Of a DNA stretch of 64,000 nucleotides, positions 34,891 to 46,059 are shown one piece after another; the stretch's first letter is position 1; each line of letters opens with the position of its first letter. Both the position numbers and the translations under genes were made by a program. Source of the stretch: Cycas panzhihuaensis (Eukaryota; Cycadophyta). Under the pieces are notes generated by a model. It was not told the DNA's origin. It did not search any database and saw nothing but the letters and a program-made list of their open reading frames with translations. The DNA is taken from the NCBI GenBank assembly GCA_023213395.1, contig CM041465.1, positions 57,791,741 through 57,855,740 of the forward strand, read 5' to 3'.

Positions 34891-35795
34891 GGTCGATCCA
34901 TTCCTTATGGGAGAGTCAAGGTACTAAATAATCAATTTTTTCCATCATTTTTTCTCATTAGTACCTATTCTCATTTGATTTCCATTTAGTTACTTTATTT
35001 TTTGGGGGTAGATAACACTGCAATCGGGCAGCTACCCTAACACCGCCAAGGCGGTTCTCTTTGCATTTAGATAGAGACCGTGCTGTGGGTCTATAAATAT
35101 CATGAGGATCTGCTGCTTTTGGGCTAAGCACACTGTGGCTTTTCCGTCCCTTGTGTGAAGGACCTGGAGATCACACTCTGAATCAAGCCTTAGATGTAAC
35201 TCGCCTATGGAATTGTGCCTCCAATGCACTGCGGTATATAGGAGGACCCCCAGATAGGCCTTCCTAGTATAGGTAACCATAGGAAACCTATTGACCGTCT
35301 GCAATTTGTAGTGCCGTGGCGGTTAGCCAGGAAGTTACTCTCCACGTGCCCTAGAGCGGGGTAGTACAACTACAGTAGAGCATTTGCCTCGTAAGTTGAT
35401 ACTATTTACGTGGGATAAGTATATCGAGGGCCTACAAACCGCAGACAAGCCCATACCTAGTGTACACGGTCACCATTAGTGGGTTGTGCGCACTTAGTCG
35501 GTCAGTGAGTCAGTCATCATCTATTTGTTAAATCGAGTGTCTCTAGCTAGTCTGTCATCAGTTCTTACGCACATAGTATGTCAGCCAACCAGTGGCTAAA
35601 AAAGTAGAAAAGCAAAAAAGCAAAAAGCAAAAAAGTAAAAAAGTAAAAAGCAAAAAGCAAAAAAAAAAAAAAAAGAAAAAAAAAAAAAAAAAAATTTATA
35701 TTGCCTCATATTGGGGATAACAGTCTATAGACACCCTGCCAAATCATTTTAGTCACATTTATCAACCAGGATTCCAACTTAGGTCTTGTGGACTA
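34891..35795 (+). other. CV leader before gag
   Basis: About 900 bases without a coding remnant on the + strand. The part at 35,020-35,560 is much richer in G, C and CG than the rest of the window and contains CCGCCAAGGCGG, a perfect 5-bp stem (35,043-35,054). A 90-codon open frame on the minus strand (35,032-35,304) is likely chance. The end is an A-rich tract of AAAAAGTAAAAAGC-type units (35,598-35,697). Confidence 0.6.
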
Positions 35796-36690
35796 ATGGC
35801 CCCTAAGATGAACCCAAGTTGGACCCAAGATCTCAATGATGCTGTTTCACAACTTCGAGAAGATATATTACAAATCCAGAATGACTTCAATGAAAAATTT
35901 AAAGCAGTAATGCTAGAGCTCACATCCATGAAACCTCTTAAGGAAGAAAAGAGTGATCTTGATGATACTACTCACATAGGTGGGGGTCACTTCGCTAAAA
36001 AAGATGAAGGTAATGATGGTATGTGCTTTCGTCCAAACTTCCTTCCCAAGGTAGAAATCAAGAAGTTCAATGGCACAGATGTACGCACCTGGATCACCCA
36101 AATGGAACAATACTTTTCTCTTCATCAAGTTCCAGCAGATAAGAAGATCCCTCTTGCTTCTTTACACATGGAAACTGAACCCTACTAATGGTACCAATGG
36201 GTCATGAAAACAATTGGTGGGCTTAGTTATCAATGGGAGGGTTTTGTCAAGGATCTTATAGCTCAATATGACAAGACAGGATCAGGACCACTTTAACCAG
36301 TTAGCTAAAGTTAGACAGGAGGGGACTGTTTCAGCTTATACAGCAGAATACCAACGTCTCTCCACAAGGGTTGATGGTCTTTGTCAGGATAAATTACTTG
36401 AGCTATACATTGGTGGGTTACGAGATGACATCAGACATGAGTTGCGACTCTTAAAACCTGATAACATCTCTGCAGCTATTAATTTTGCTCGACATATTAA
36501 AGCAAAAAATAAGGCATTCCGACCCCCCTAACGAACATTTCCAGAAAAGCGACCACAATTTCAGGTTCCTGGTGTACAACGAATGACTTCCCAAGAGATG
36601 GATGAGAAACGATTGAAAGGGTTATGTTTTCGTTGTAACCAAAAGTGGAATAAAGACCATAAGTGTCCTGAACGACGCTTATTTATAATT
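35796..36690 (+). pseudogene. gag: CV gag
   Basis: The ATG at 35,796 opens MAPKMNPSWTQDLNDAV, with a predicted coiled N-terminus (QLREDILQIQNDFNEKFKAV). The Gag core has FLPKVEIKKFNGTDVRTWIT and MEQYFSLHQV, then QEGTVSAYTAEYQRLS and LLELYIGGLRDDIRHEL. A zinc knuckle, CFRCNQKWNKDHKC, is at about 36,625-36,670. TAA codons at 36,186 and 36,529 stand at probable Gln positions, and one frameshift lies near 36,270. The protein would form the particle shell and bind RNA. Confidence 0.9.
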
Positions 36691-37378
36691 GAGGATGTTC
36701 AAGATGAGGAACCAGTAGAACAAGCCTCATTAGAGCCAGAAAATAATGATTGTGACCCACCTGAGGAGGAAGAAGAAGATACTGCTACTATATCTGTGCA
36801 TGCCCTAGATGGAATTGCAGGCCCTCAGACACTCACACTTATTGGGTATATTAAAAAAAGGAAGGTGGTTGTCCTCATAGATTCTGGGAGCACCCATAAT
36901 TTCATTAATCGGAAACTTCTTTGAAGAACTCAACTGTTTTCCATATCCTGTCAAAAATTTTCAGGTTATGGTGGCCAATGGAGGGACACTCGCTTGTGGG
37001 GGAAAATGTCACAATATCAAGTTGCAAATGGGTGACTATGACCTCTCCACTTCTATGTATGCCATTCCTGTTGGAGGAGTTGATGTTGTATTAGGGGTAC
37101 AATGGCTCAAACCACTAGGGACCATTCAACTAAATATGCAAGAGCTCTTCATCCGATTTACTTCTGAAGGAATTGACTATCAATTGAATGGGATCATTCC
37201 TCCACCAACCCAAATCATCATCTCACACCGTATGGAGAGGCTTATTAAAAAGGGTTGTACAGGAATCATTGCCAAATGTTATGCTCTAGAAGGTCAAGAA
37301 CTTCCAATAGAAGGGGACATTCTCCAAGATGATGGTATACCAAATGACTTAAAATTGGTACTTCACCGCTATAACTAG
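36691..37378 (+). pseudogene. CV protease region
   Basis: After an acidic linker (PPEEEEEDTATISVHA) comes the aspartic protease motif VVVLIDSGSTHNFINRKLL at about 36,865-36,921, with intact Asp-Ser-Gly. A one-base shift at about 36,921 breaks the frame, which then reads VANGGTLACGGKCHNIKLQM and VDVVLGVQWLKPLGTI. A TAG at 37,376 (probable Gln) ends the open stretch just before RT. Confidence 0.9.
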
Positions 37379-38700
37379 GTCTTTCAAGATATTCCTCAAG
37401 GTCTTCCCCCAGTACGTGACCAAGATCATAGCATTGACCTGGTAGTTGGAAGTAATCCTCCTTGTATTCGACCATACCGGTATCCCTACCAGCAAAAGAA
37501 TAAAATTGAACAACTAGTTCAAGAACTCCTTAATGCTGGTATTATTAGGGAAAGTAAAAGCACTTTTTTTGCCCTGGTGATTTTAGTAAGAAAAAAGGAT
37601 GGCTCATTTTGCATGTGTGTAGACTACCGCGAGCTCAATAAGATAACCATCAAGGATAAATTTCCTATACCTGTCATTGATGAACTCTTGGATGAACTCC
37701 ATGGAGCAATGTTCTTCACATCATTGGACTTACGGTCAGGATACCATCAAATCAGGATCAAAGCAGAGGATGTTCATAAAACTACATTCTGTACACATGA
37801 AGGTCACTATGAATTTTTAGTCATGCCATTTGGCTTGACTAATGCTCCATCCACCTTTCAAGGACTCATGAATAAACTCTTTCGACCTTACTTAAGGAAG
37901 TTCATATTAGTCTTTTTTGATGACATTTTGATCTTCAGTCGTACATGGAAAGACCATCTTCAGCATGTTGATAAAGCATTACAGGTGCTTGCAGACAACT
38001 AGCTTTATGCAAAAAAATCAAATTGTCAATTTGGGCAAACAGAAATAGAATATTTGGGCCATATCATCTCTCAAGAAGGAGTCAAGGTGAATCCTAAGAA
38101 AATAGTAATTATCGCAAACTGGCCTAAACCTAAAAACATCAAGGGCCTTCGTGGATTCTTAGGAATCACAGGATATTATCGAAAGTTTGTTCAAGGCTAT
38201 GCAAGGATTGCTTCCCCTTTAATCAATTTGTTAAAAAAGGATTCTTTTCATTGGAATGATAAGGCCTCTAAAGCATTTGAACACTTAAAGCTGGCTTTAA
38301 CTACCACATCAGTCCTTGCAACACCAGACTTTACAAAGACCTTCACCATTGAATGTGATGCATCGGGGCAAGGCATTGAGCGATCTTAATGCAAGAAGGA
38401 AAACCTTTGGCCTTTGAAAGTCGTCGACTTACACTCAAGGAACAAGTCGAGTCCACCTATGAGAAGGAGATGTTAGCAATTCTTCATGCAGTTAGGAAAT
38501 AGCGACAATATTTATTGGGAACATATTTCCAAATTAAAACAGACCATGATAGCTTAAAATATTTCCTATCTCAAAGGACATCATCTGAGGAACAACAAAA
38601 ATGGGTCACCAAAATGTAAGCTTTTGACTTTGAAATAATATATAAAAAAGGCAAGGATAATATAGTCACGATGCTTTATCTCGTAAGGAAGAAGGCTCAG
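37379..38700 (+). pseudogene. pol: CV reverse transcriptase and RNase H
   Basis: RT motifs are nearly intact: [46 protein letters not shown] and the active site [11 protein letters not shown] near 37,915. The thumb shows FGQTEIEYLGHIIS and GLRGFLGITGYYRKFV. RNase H follows: TIECDASGQGI, TYEKEMLAILHAV, QIKTDHDSLKYFL and FDFEIIYKKGKDN. TAG at 38,000, TAG at 38,500 (family Trp), TAA at 38,617 and a shift at about 38,385 break it. It copied element RNA into DNA. Confidence 0.93.
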
Positions 38701-39960
38701 ACTATATTCTATCACAACAATCAATCCCTCTTGGATAGCGATGCCAAGCAAGAATGGGATGAGGACTCCTTTACAAAGCAGATCATTCAAGACCTTCAAG
38801 ATGGAGTAGGGCATTCAACCCATTATACATGGTCTTCAAATATTCTCTAGTATAAGAATCGAATATATATATGCCCTCACTCTAGCCTTAAGGAGCAAAT
38901 TCTACATGATGCACATGCCTCCAACAAGAGGGTCACTCGGGGTTCCTACGAACATACCACTACTTAAAACAATCTTTCTTTTGGAAGGGACAAAAAAAAG
39001 ATGTAAAGAGATATGTTTCCTCATGTGAAATTTGTCAACGACATAAGATGTAAAGCAGTCAAGTCTCCAGATTATCGCAACCCCTTCCCATACCAAATCA
39101 ACGATGGGAAGAAATTTCTATGGACTTCATCATGGGTCTGCCCAAGTCAGAAGGAAAAGATGCTATACTGGTGGTTGTTGATAGGCTAACTAAATATGCT
39201 CACTTTGTGGCATTCAAGCCACATATAAGGCAAAGCAAATTGTCGAGGTCTTTTAAAAGATATACACAAGTTGCAGCAAGATGCCCAAATGTATAGTCGG
39301 TGATCGGGATCCCAAGTTTACCAAGAACTTCTGGCAGAACTCTTCCATCTACTTGGTACTAAATCGACAATGAGCTCACCTACCATCCATAAACAGATGG
39401 ATAAACCGAGGTGGTTAATAAGTGCCTTTAAGGATACCTTCGATGTTATGCTTCAGATAAGCGGCGGTGGCATCATTGGCTTCCTTTAGCGTAATGGTGG
39501 TATAATACAACCTATCATGCATCGCCAGGAATGACTGCTCCAAGCATTATATGGCTATGAACCACCCACACTTAAAAACTATGCCATAATCGGTTCTAAG
39601 GTTCAAGCAAATAAGACCACATCCAACAAACAACAGAGATTCTTAAGCTACTCAAGGAAAATTTGAACCTTGCACAAAATTAGATGAAACAACAGGCAGA
39701 TAAAGGGTGAAGTGAACGAGCGTTTCAACCAGGTGATTGGGTATACTTACGGTTGCAATCATATAAGCAGGAATCTCTCAAACGGAATGGGCAACATAAG
39801 TTACAACCTCAATTTTATGGGCCTTACAAAATTCTCAAGAAGATTGGTGAAGTTGCATATGCCTTGGACTTACCACCACGATCAAGGATCCATAATGTCT
39901 TTCATGTTTCATGTCTCAAGAAGGTAATTGGGCAACAAGTACAAGTTCAAACAGAATTAC
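38700..39960 (+). pseudogene. CV integrase
   Basis: TAG at 38,848 replaces a Gln in the linker. The zinc-binding part (HDAHASN at about 38,910; SSCEICQRHK at about 39,030) crosses a frameshift. The core has [12 protein letters not shown] (39,113), [26 protein letters not shown] (about 39,293) and YHP*TDG*TEVVN (39,381-39,420; two TAA at Gln), so Asp, Asp and Glu are all readable. The C-terminal SH3-like part has QPGDWVYLRLQSYKQES, QPQFYGPYKILKKIGEVAY and RIHNVFHVSCLKK at 39,720-39,930. Integrase would join the DNA copy to the host chromosome. Confidence 0.9.
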
Positions 39961-39989
39961 CTATATTAAATGAGGAGGGCAACTTCAAC

Positions 39990-40143
39990 TCATTCCGAAT
40001 GTATCATCGACCGAAGAATTCGACATCTACGATCCAGACAAATCATTGAGTATCTCATCAAATGGAAACAACTTCCGTGAGAAGATGCAACCTGGGAGAA
40101 TGAACAATTTCTCCTAGAGCACCCTGAGATCACCAAGCTTTAA
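39990..40143 (+). pseudogene. CV chromodomain at the integrase C-terminus
   Basis: The frame reads IIDRRIRHLRSRQ, IEYLIKWKQLP, a TGA at 40,078 (family Arg, CGA to TGA), then EDATWENEQFLLEHPEI and a stop at about 40,141. Aromatic and WKxLP/ATWE motifs identify a chromodomain, the feature that defines chromoviruses and is thought to steer insertion to particular chromatin. It sits one frame away from the integrase C-terminal segment. Confidence 0.85.
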
Positions 40144-40157
40144 GGGCAAAGCTTTTT

Positions 40158-40171
40158 CAAGGGGGGGACTT
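40158..40171 (+). promoter_or_regulatory. CV polypurine tract
   Basis: CAAGGGGGGGACTT abuts the 3' LTR start (TGTTAGGG). Confidence 0.85.
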
Positions 40172-40551
40172 TGTTAGGGATCCAACCCTAACTTACCTTC
40201 TCTTATATTTTCTTATATCTTGTACTTCTTCTCTCTCTTATATCTTTATTTCTTCTACTTCTTCCCTTTTCTTAATATCCCACATGCATAAGTAGAAGGT
40301 TGTGTAGTGGTCATTGAGTACTATATATATTCATGTAATATCCCACATGCATAAGGAGGCGGTTGAGTAGTAAGCATAGAGACATATATATATTTGTGTA
40401 ATCCTTAGAGTATGGTATCTTGAATATCATTGTTATTTGCATGTAATTGGGAGGTTGCCCCCTCGAAGGGTATTGCAATATAAGTGCTCTTTTGGAGTTA
40501 TTTGCTTATTATATTGGTGTGCAATTATCATTAAGGAGTGATATCCTACCA
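40172..40551 (+). repeat. 3' LTR of CV
   Basis: From TGTTAGGGATCC to ATCCTACCA. It pairs with 34,494-34,876, with about nine substitutions. Confidence 0.94.
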
Positions 40552-41030
40552 TGTCTCCATTCAACATATTCCATGAACCCAAAATATTGAAGCCAATTTT
40601 CTTGTATCATATATAATTGAACACCAGTATTTATGAGCTAAAGTTGAGAGAGACTTCCCTCCTAAGTCTTGAACTAAAGCTTATTTTGTATATGACCTAT
40701 CTTCCTCCATAATGAGGATAAATTACAACTCTAAAAAGTCACCTACTAAAGAGTATAAACTATGATGGTCACATCCATTCCCAATAATGGATCCATATAT
40801 TCAAAATAAGGATAAACTATAACTCTAAGAATTCACCTACTAAGGTGTATAAATTATGGTAGTCTCAACAATCCATTCCAAGACAACCATAAACTATCAT
40901 AAAATGACTCGCACTAAAATAACTCTATAGACCTATTAATTAATCTAACAATCTACTTATAAATAATTAAAAATAAACATCTAGATGCATATATAGATAC
41001 TACTTTGGGGATCAAAAAGAGGGGGGAATT
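40552..41030 (+). repeat. T2 after CV: end of RNase H-like domain and motif repeats
   Basis: After TGTCT the RNase H frame continues (IQHIP*TQNIEANFLVSYI). Motif units follow: AATGAGGATAAATTACAAC (about 40,708), AAGAGTATAAACTATGATGG (about 40,747), AATAAGGATAAACTATAAC (about 40,804) and GTGTATAAATTATGGTAG (about 40,842). AAAAAGAGGGGGGAA at about 41,008-41,022 may be a polypurine tract, followed by TTGCATGCAAGGTTAGAG, which resembles 21,848-21,865 in the T1 LTR. Confidence 0.7.
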
Positions 41031-41460
41031 GCATGCAAGGTTAGAGTCATCTCTATTTCATAGACATACTATTAGGAATAAAGGAACACAAATGTATACT
41101 AAATAATAATATATACTATATATAAGATATAACATATATCATGAACATCCCATGTAGGGAGTCATTTGTCTATAGTACATCCTTATTCCCCCTTATTATG
41201 AGGGGGAATAATCATAATCATAATCAAGGCTCTCTAGAACTTCTCTGATCTCCCTCTACTGGTTGGCCATGACCACAAGATGCCTCTCCTTGATATGTAG
41301 TGGCCCATCCTTGCTAAGTACTCTAACTAGTTAAAGGAGTCACCCATCCACCTACCTACAAGATTGACATCCTCCTAAGATATCATCTTCTATCCTATGT
41401 AACCTTGAGCTATCCCTCTAATCCCCTCATATCTACCTCATGGGCAACTATCTAACCTAG
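41031..41460. other. AT-rich stretch without recognisable coding sequence
   Basis: It may include a fragment of a T-family LTR at its start. ATCATAATCATAATCA at about 41,210 is a short trinucleotide-like run. Nothing else is recognised. Confidence 0.35.
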
Positions 41461-42500
41461 AAGCTCATCCTCTCATACCATCATCTTAGCCTCTTGTAGA
41501 GCCATATGGCCCTCCAATACCTTATATAAGTCTTGAGCTCTAATATTCAAGGTAAAGTATTGAATATGCGGGCCTAAAAACTCTACATCCCTATCTTGCC
41601 AAACTAGTGGCTCCCCTAGTCTATATATAAATGATAAGAGCCCATTAAGTGTATGCCTCATAAAAGCCCCATCCAACCTATCTTCATCCATTCAATCAAC
41701 CATTAAATTAATCAATAACCCCATCAGTATAAATTAATTAAATCATAACAAACTATTATTATATAATAACCAATATAATATATAAAATTACACATACTAT
41801 CTACTACGTGTCCACCCTCCATTGCCTTAGCAACTATCCTAAGCCTGATTATATTCTTTGCATGCTCTCCACCCATGGTAATCTCCTTACCAGGTCAATC
41901 TCCCCCCATGTCACCCCCTTGAGTTGGCTCCCTAGCTCTATCGCCCTCTACAGGGGCCTCATCTTCCTAACCATCATCACCACCATCCCTCTCAGCTCCC
42001 TCTCATCACCCTCCTCCTCTTGGTAGAAGATGTTTCCCTCCTCCATCTCCTATTACCATACCCTCATCCATTTCTTCTCTGTCTCCTAGTACTCCTCCTC
42101 TCTCTAATGGAGGAGGTGGTCCTCTTACTTCTATTATATCTGCCTTATCATCTAACCATAGATGCATAACCTCATATGGGTTTACAACCCATTGGTTGTG
42201 AGTCATCTGGTCTAACTCGAGGCTATGAAAATTATATGCTCATATCTCCCCATATATCTATGATCTCATGTACCGTTGGTTCATCATTGGGTCCATCTTG
42301 GCTAGCTAACTTAGTACCCCTCCAAATGAGTTAGTGGAATATGGTCATATAGCCAATATAATAAGATCAATGTGTAAGAAAATCCACCCTCTTCATTACA
42401 TTAAATCCTTGATAGTTGGTGATGAATGTAATTTAATATAGACTGAGCCCAATTGTATATAATCCCAAGCATATACTACCTCACTATATGGTGGCAGGAT
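41461..42500 (-). pseudogene. Unidentified reverse-strand remnant, possibly plant-mobile-domain-like
   Basis: Minus-strand text from 42,500 down reads NWAQSILNYIHHQL, LILLYWLYDHIPLTHLEG, then LELDQMTHNQWVVNPYEVMH and LWLDDKADIIEV, followed by a Pro/Glu-rich linker (about 42,000-42,130). At 41,473-41,691 comes MRHTLNGLLSFIYRLGEP and YKVLEGHMALQEAKMMV, a helical, coiled-coil-like segment. The order (helical domain, a W-x-PY motif, acidic linker) recalls plant mobile domain proteins carried by some plant transposons, but the match is from memory and weak. Stops and shifts occur in the first half. It could instead be an unusual gag. It is adjacent to the T3 LTR end. Confidence 0.35.
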
Positions 42501-42589
42501 TCTTGTTTAGGTTTATTATCTTATAACAAAGTTTATTTTTTACATTCTTATGAATGAGGTAATGACAAATCCATAAACCCAAAAAAAGA

Positions 42590-44833
42590 CCTAATACCAT
42601 TTTACCAACTCCTAAGAAGGAGTCTCTATTTGCTTATGTTCATAGTGTTGAATAAATAAGGGAGTACGTGACCATGATCTACAACATGTGTGTAAGGGTA
42701 AGAGGATAAACTAGGTTACACAAGTAAAAAAGGAGTTCTAAATCTGAGAGTTTCACTTATATTATTCTTGTTTATAGTCTTTTCCTATGTTTTTTCTGAA
42801 TTTTTTAGTTTTCTTAATAATGAGGAAAAGAATGGCAATCGAGTGATCATACATCCATTAAAAGTTCTACATAGAAAAGGACTATAATATCAAACATAAT
42901 ATAATAAGAATATAACTTTTTTATTTTTTTAAACTTTTGAAATGAAAGGAAAGAAGAGATCAAAGAGATAATCTTATCAAGATAAAGTTTTTCTTTTAAA
43001 GATCTCTTTAATCACAAACTTTCAAAATAACTTCTACTTCTTAACAAAGAAAAAGAAAAAAAAAATAAAAGAGAATCATGAGCATACCTGGAAGAGTATA
43101 AGTTGAATTCAATTAGATCTCTTCTTCAAATCAAATTCTTCTCTTATGAATACATGGCATTATTGATTGATGGGAGATTTTGAACCATATATACTTTTTA
43201 GGATTGAAAATAAACCATATTCTATGATATGCAAGAATAAGAATAGGCTATAACTATTTCCAATGGAATATAAAGTCTCATGAAATTAACATGCAAGCAT
43301 AGATATAAAGAATATAAAGATAAATGAGTTAAAATTCGATCATATCAAATAAAATTTCCCTCATCTATATAGCATGTAGCTATCAAATCATTGGATCTTT
43401 TCTTTCTCTCTTTTGTATGTGAGTGAAAAGAAACTACATGCAAGTCTTTCTATTTTTATTTTGTAGGCTCTGGAAAGAGAGAAAATAAAGAATCAAGAAA
43501 GTAAAAGATATCAACCATGAAAAATTTAATGGAATTATCTAATTGTACCTCAACATAGCATCCTTCTTTTGCCTAAATCTTTACCACTTCTCCTCAAAGA
43601 AACTGATGAAAAAAGAAAATAATAAAGGTTTAAAAGAAACCACCAAACAACAAGTGAAAGTGTTATATCTTGGAAAGAATCTGTTACTATGATAGAATGG
43701 AAAGTGAAACTTGAGAATTGAATGGTAGAGAGGGTGAATGTAGTCCTTACTTCACCTCAATAGGTCACTAACAATCCCATAAAGGGTTAACCTTTTAACT
43801 AACTCCTAAGGAAAGAAAGACCGAGGAAAAACTAGTTTAGGAAAACTTTGAAGAATAGATGATAAAAAGCACAAGATAGATATCAAATCATTAACATCAG
43901 AAATATAAGATAATAAACAACATCACCAAAGCTTTGAGTAAGATTTATAGATGAGAAATAACCTTATAAGAGTCTAATATTACTGGAGTTTTTGAAAAGT
44001 TTCAATCCAAGTCTCCAAGTTGCAAGTTTTCTCTTCTTCTTGTTTATTTCCTAACTCTCTCCCTTTGCAAGACTATATGAATAATTAAATGAATTCTAGT
44101 CTAGGGGGTTTAGATGAGAAGAGGCGATGAAGAGCTCAAAATCTGGATAGTGTTCAGTGAAATTAAGAGAGAAATAACATGCCTGACCAAAAAAATTTAC
44201 ATGTGATACAATTAAAAATGCAACCTTCTTTATAAAATGTGATTGTCACATTTTATGAAGGTAAAAAAATGTGGCTTTATTCATAAAATATAATCGATCA
44301 TATTTTATGAATAAAATTACATTTTTGTCAATATTAAAAATTTAATGAAATAGGGAATGAAAAAAAATAATGAAATTTTAAAAATATTAAACATTACCCA
44401 GTGTATGAAGGAAAATTGACTCTAATAAGGATGAACATGACCCTGAAAAGGAGCTCAAGGTGAAAACAAAACCAAAAGGCATGACAAATCCATAAAAAGA
44501 ATAAATCAAGAGGAGATGTAATAAAGGAATAAACCATGAGGGCAAGTGACTTACAAAGGGAAAAAGAGATGATACTTTTCTATAATTTTCTCATTCATTG
44601 GCATATGAAAAACAGTCATATATATAATATTATTTAATCATTACATCACCATTAATATTTATATACTATGTTATCAAAACCAATGTGAATCTAATTAAAA
44701 TCACAACATAACAAACCAAATACTTAATAATAACCTTATTTAATAAACTAATATATCAACACATGAATAAATCCACTAGCAAAGATCAACAAAATACATG
44801 GAAATCTAATAAAGACCACATTTTGGTAAAACA
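42590..44833 (-). repeat. 3' LTR of T3
   Basis: On the minus strand it starts TGTTTTACCAAAATGTGG at 44,833, right after the polypurine tract. Near the far end it has GAGACTCCTTCTTAGGAGTT (42,607 region), the block seen near the LTR ends of T1 and T4. It holds two adjacent palindromes at 44,224-44,315. No coding remnant is visible; the far boundary is approximate. Confidence 0.7.
44224..44315. repeat. Pair of long palindromes in the T3 LTR
   Basis: At 44,224-44,261 the inner arms ATAAAATGTGA and TCACATTTTAT pair perfectly around TTG, with outer CCTTC/GAAGG. At 44,276-44,315 TTTATTCATAAAATAT pairs with ATATTTTATGAATAAA around a centre containing ATCGAT, giving a 40-base palindrome with one mismatched pair. 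The truncated 5' LTR has related palindromes at 51,137-51,225. Confidence 0.88.
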
Positions 44834-44850
44834 TTTACCCCCTTAACACC
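44834..44850 (-). promoter_or_regulatory. T3 polypurine tract
   Basis: The minus strand reads GGTGTTAAGGGGGTAAA next to the LTR start, equivalent to the tracts of T1 and T4. Confidence 0.75.
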
Positions 44851-45079
44851 TAAGGCTCCTATTTTAAGATAGAAGTAGGATGGTGAGAGGTGGCAACATG
44901 AGATCATGGATAAAGGTGTCCTCAGAATGATGAAGAAAGGACCCAAATGATAATCTTACATACAATGAAAAAGTGAGAAAATAAACCTAACTAATCTAGA
45001 GAGCTATCAAATCTAGATGAAAGCAAATTTTAGGCTAAGACCTAATCTCATTGATATATTTAATCGATGGTGTTGCCAA

Positions 45080-45990
45080 GATGCCTATTAACTAGATTGG
45101 GCTTTAAAAAGTTTGTGCTCATAGTTTTAGCCTCATTAACCATGCTTCGAAGGTGATATCCCATGTCAGAGTATAAGGGATGAAGTATCATAGTTTATGA
45201 TCTCATTAATAAGTGACTTTTTAGAGCTTGAGGCTACCATAGTTTAAGCTCATTAGTAGATTAGTTTCTAGAGCTTAATTATCATAGTTTAAGCTCATCA
45301 ACAGTCAAGTTTTTATAGCATGATAATAAAAAGGATTTTTTTTTTTTTTTTTTTTTATCAATTTCTTTTTTTTTTTTTTGGTATATACATGGTAGTTTAT
45401 ACTCATTCTAGAGTGAGAGGGGCTCTAAAACAAGAGACAAAAGGAATGCTAAAATAGAAAAAGATAGACCAAAAGGTAGGAGGGAGTACATAGAAAAGAT
45501 TAATAATTTTATTTTCAAAAACCTAAAATCGCTTGAAAGATATCAAATGATAATAAGTTTATAAAAATAGAAGATAGAATTACATAGACCTTTCTTAGGA
45601 GGAAACCTAATATAAATCATATCATATTCAAGAAAGATTATATGGACATAGATCACCCCAAGAGAAACTCATAAGACACGTATCTTTAAAATATTTTAAA
45701 AAGAAACTGGTTGTTTATGAAATGGGGAGGAAAGCTAACTTGGTAAACAACTAGCCTCCCGAGTATATAGGATTCCTACTTGACTCCTAGAGGTAATAGG
45801 CTTTAAGGGACTTACCTCTTGCCAAGATCCTTCTCAGCCCGTGATTCCCATGTGGGTCTATCTTTTCTAACACTTCTCCTTAACTTGAGTTTATCTCCCT
45901 TATCTTTATAAAACTCATATCTCTATTTTTAGAACATTTAGTCTATACTCTTTACTGAGTGGTAGTTTATACTCACCTCATAGTAGTGCC
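45080..45990 (-). repeat. Motif repeats of T3 between second RNase H and LTR
   Basis: Minus-strand units include AATGAGATCATAAACTATG (45,183-45,207), AATGAGCTTAAACTATGGTA (about 45,237-45,258) and GATGAGCTTAAACTATGATA (about 45,282-45,301). Two of the GAGTATAAACTACCA type lie at 45,388-45,405 and 45,960-45,977. One hairpin-type unit related to CCATCCAATTTGTGGGC is at about 45,085-45,110. Long T/A tracts lie at 45,337-45,380. The order matches T1 and T4. Confidence 0.8.
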
Positions 45991-46059
45991 CCTAACATAA
46001 GATATAAATTAACCAAGATAATTATGTAAAATAAAAGAAACTAAGGCATTAATTTTAGT

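Larger units (their letters stand above)
34494..40551 (+). mobile_element. Chromovirus-type gypsy element CV, complete structure
   Basis: A 6.06-kb element with paired LTRs (383 and 380 bp), initiator-Met PBS, leader, gag, protease, RT, RNase H, integrase, chromodomain and polypurine tract, all in order and flanked by perfect TGTCT duplications. I count about nine substitutions and two small indels between the LTRs, mostly transitions, so it is the youngest element here. Stops and frameshifts make it non-autonomous now. Confidence 0.95.

Noticed and set aside
35032-35304. A 90-codon open frame on the minus strand inside the CV leader
   Set aside because: It is antisense to the element, in a GC-richer leader where stops are rarer, and resembles nothing I know.
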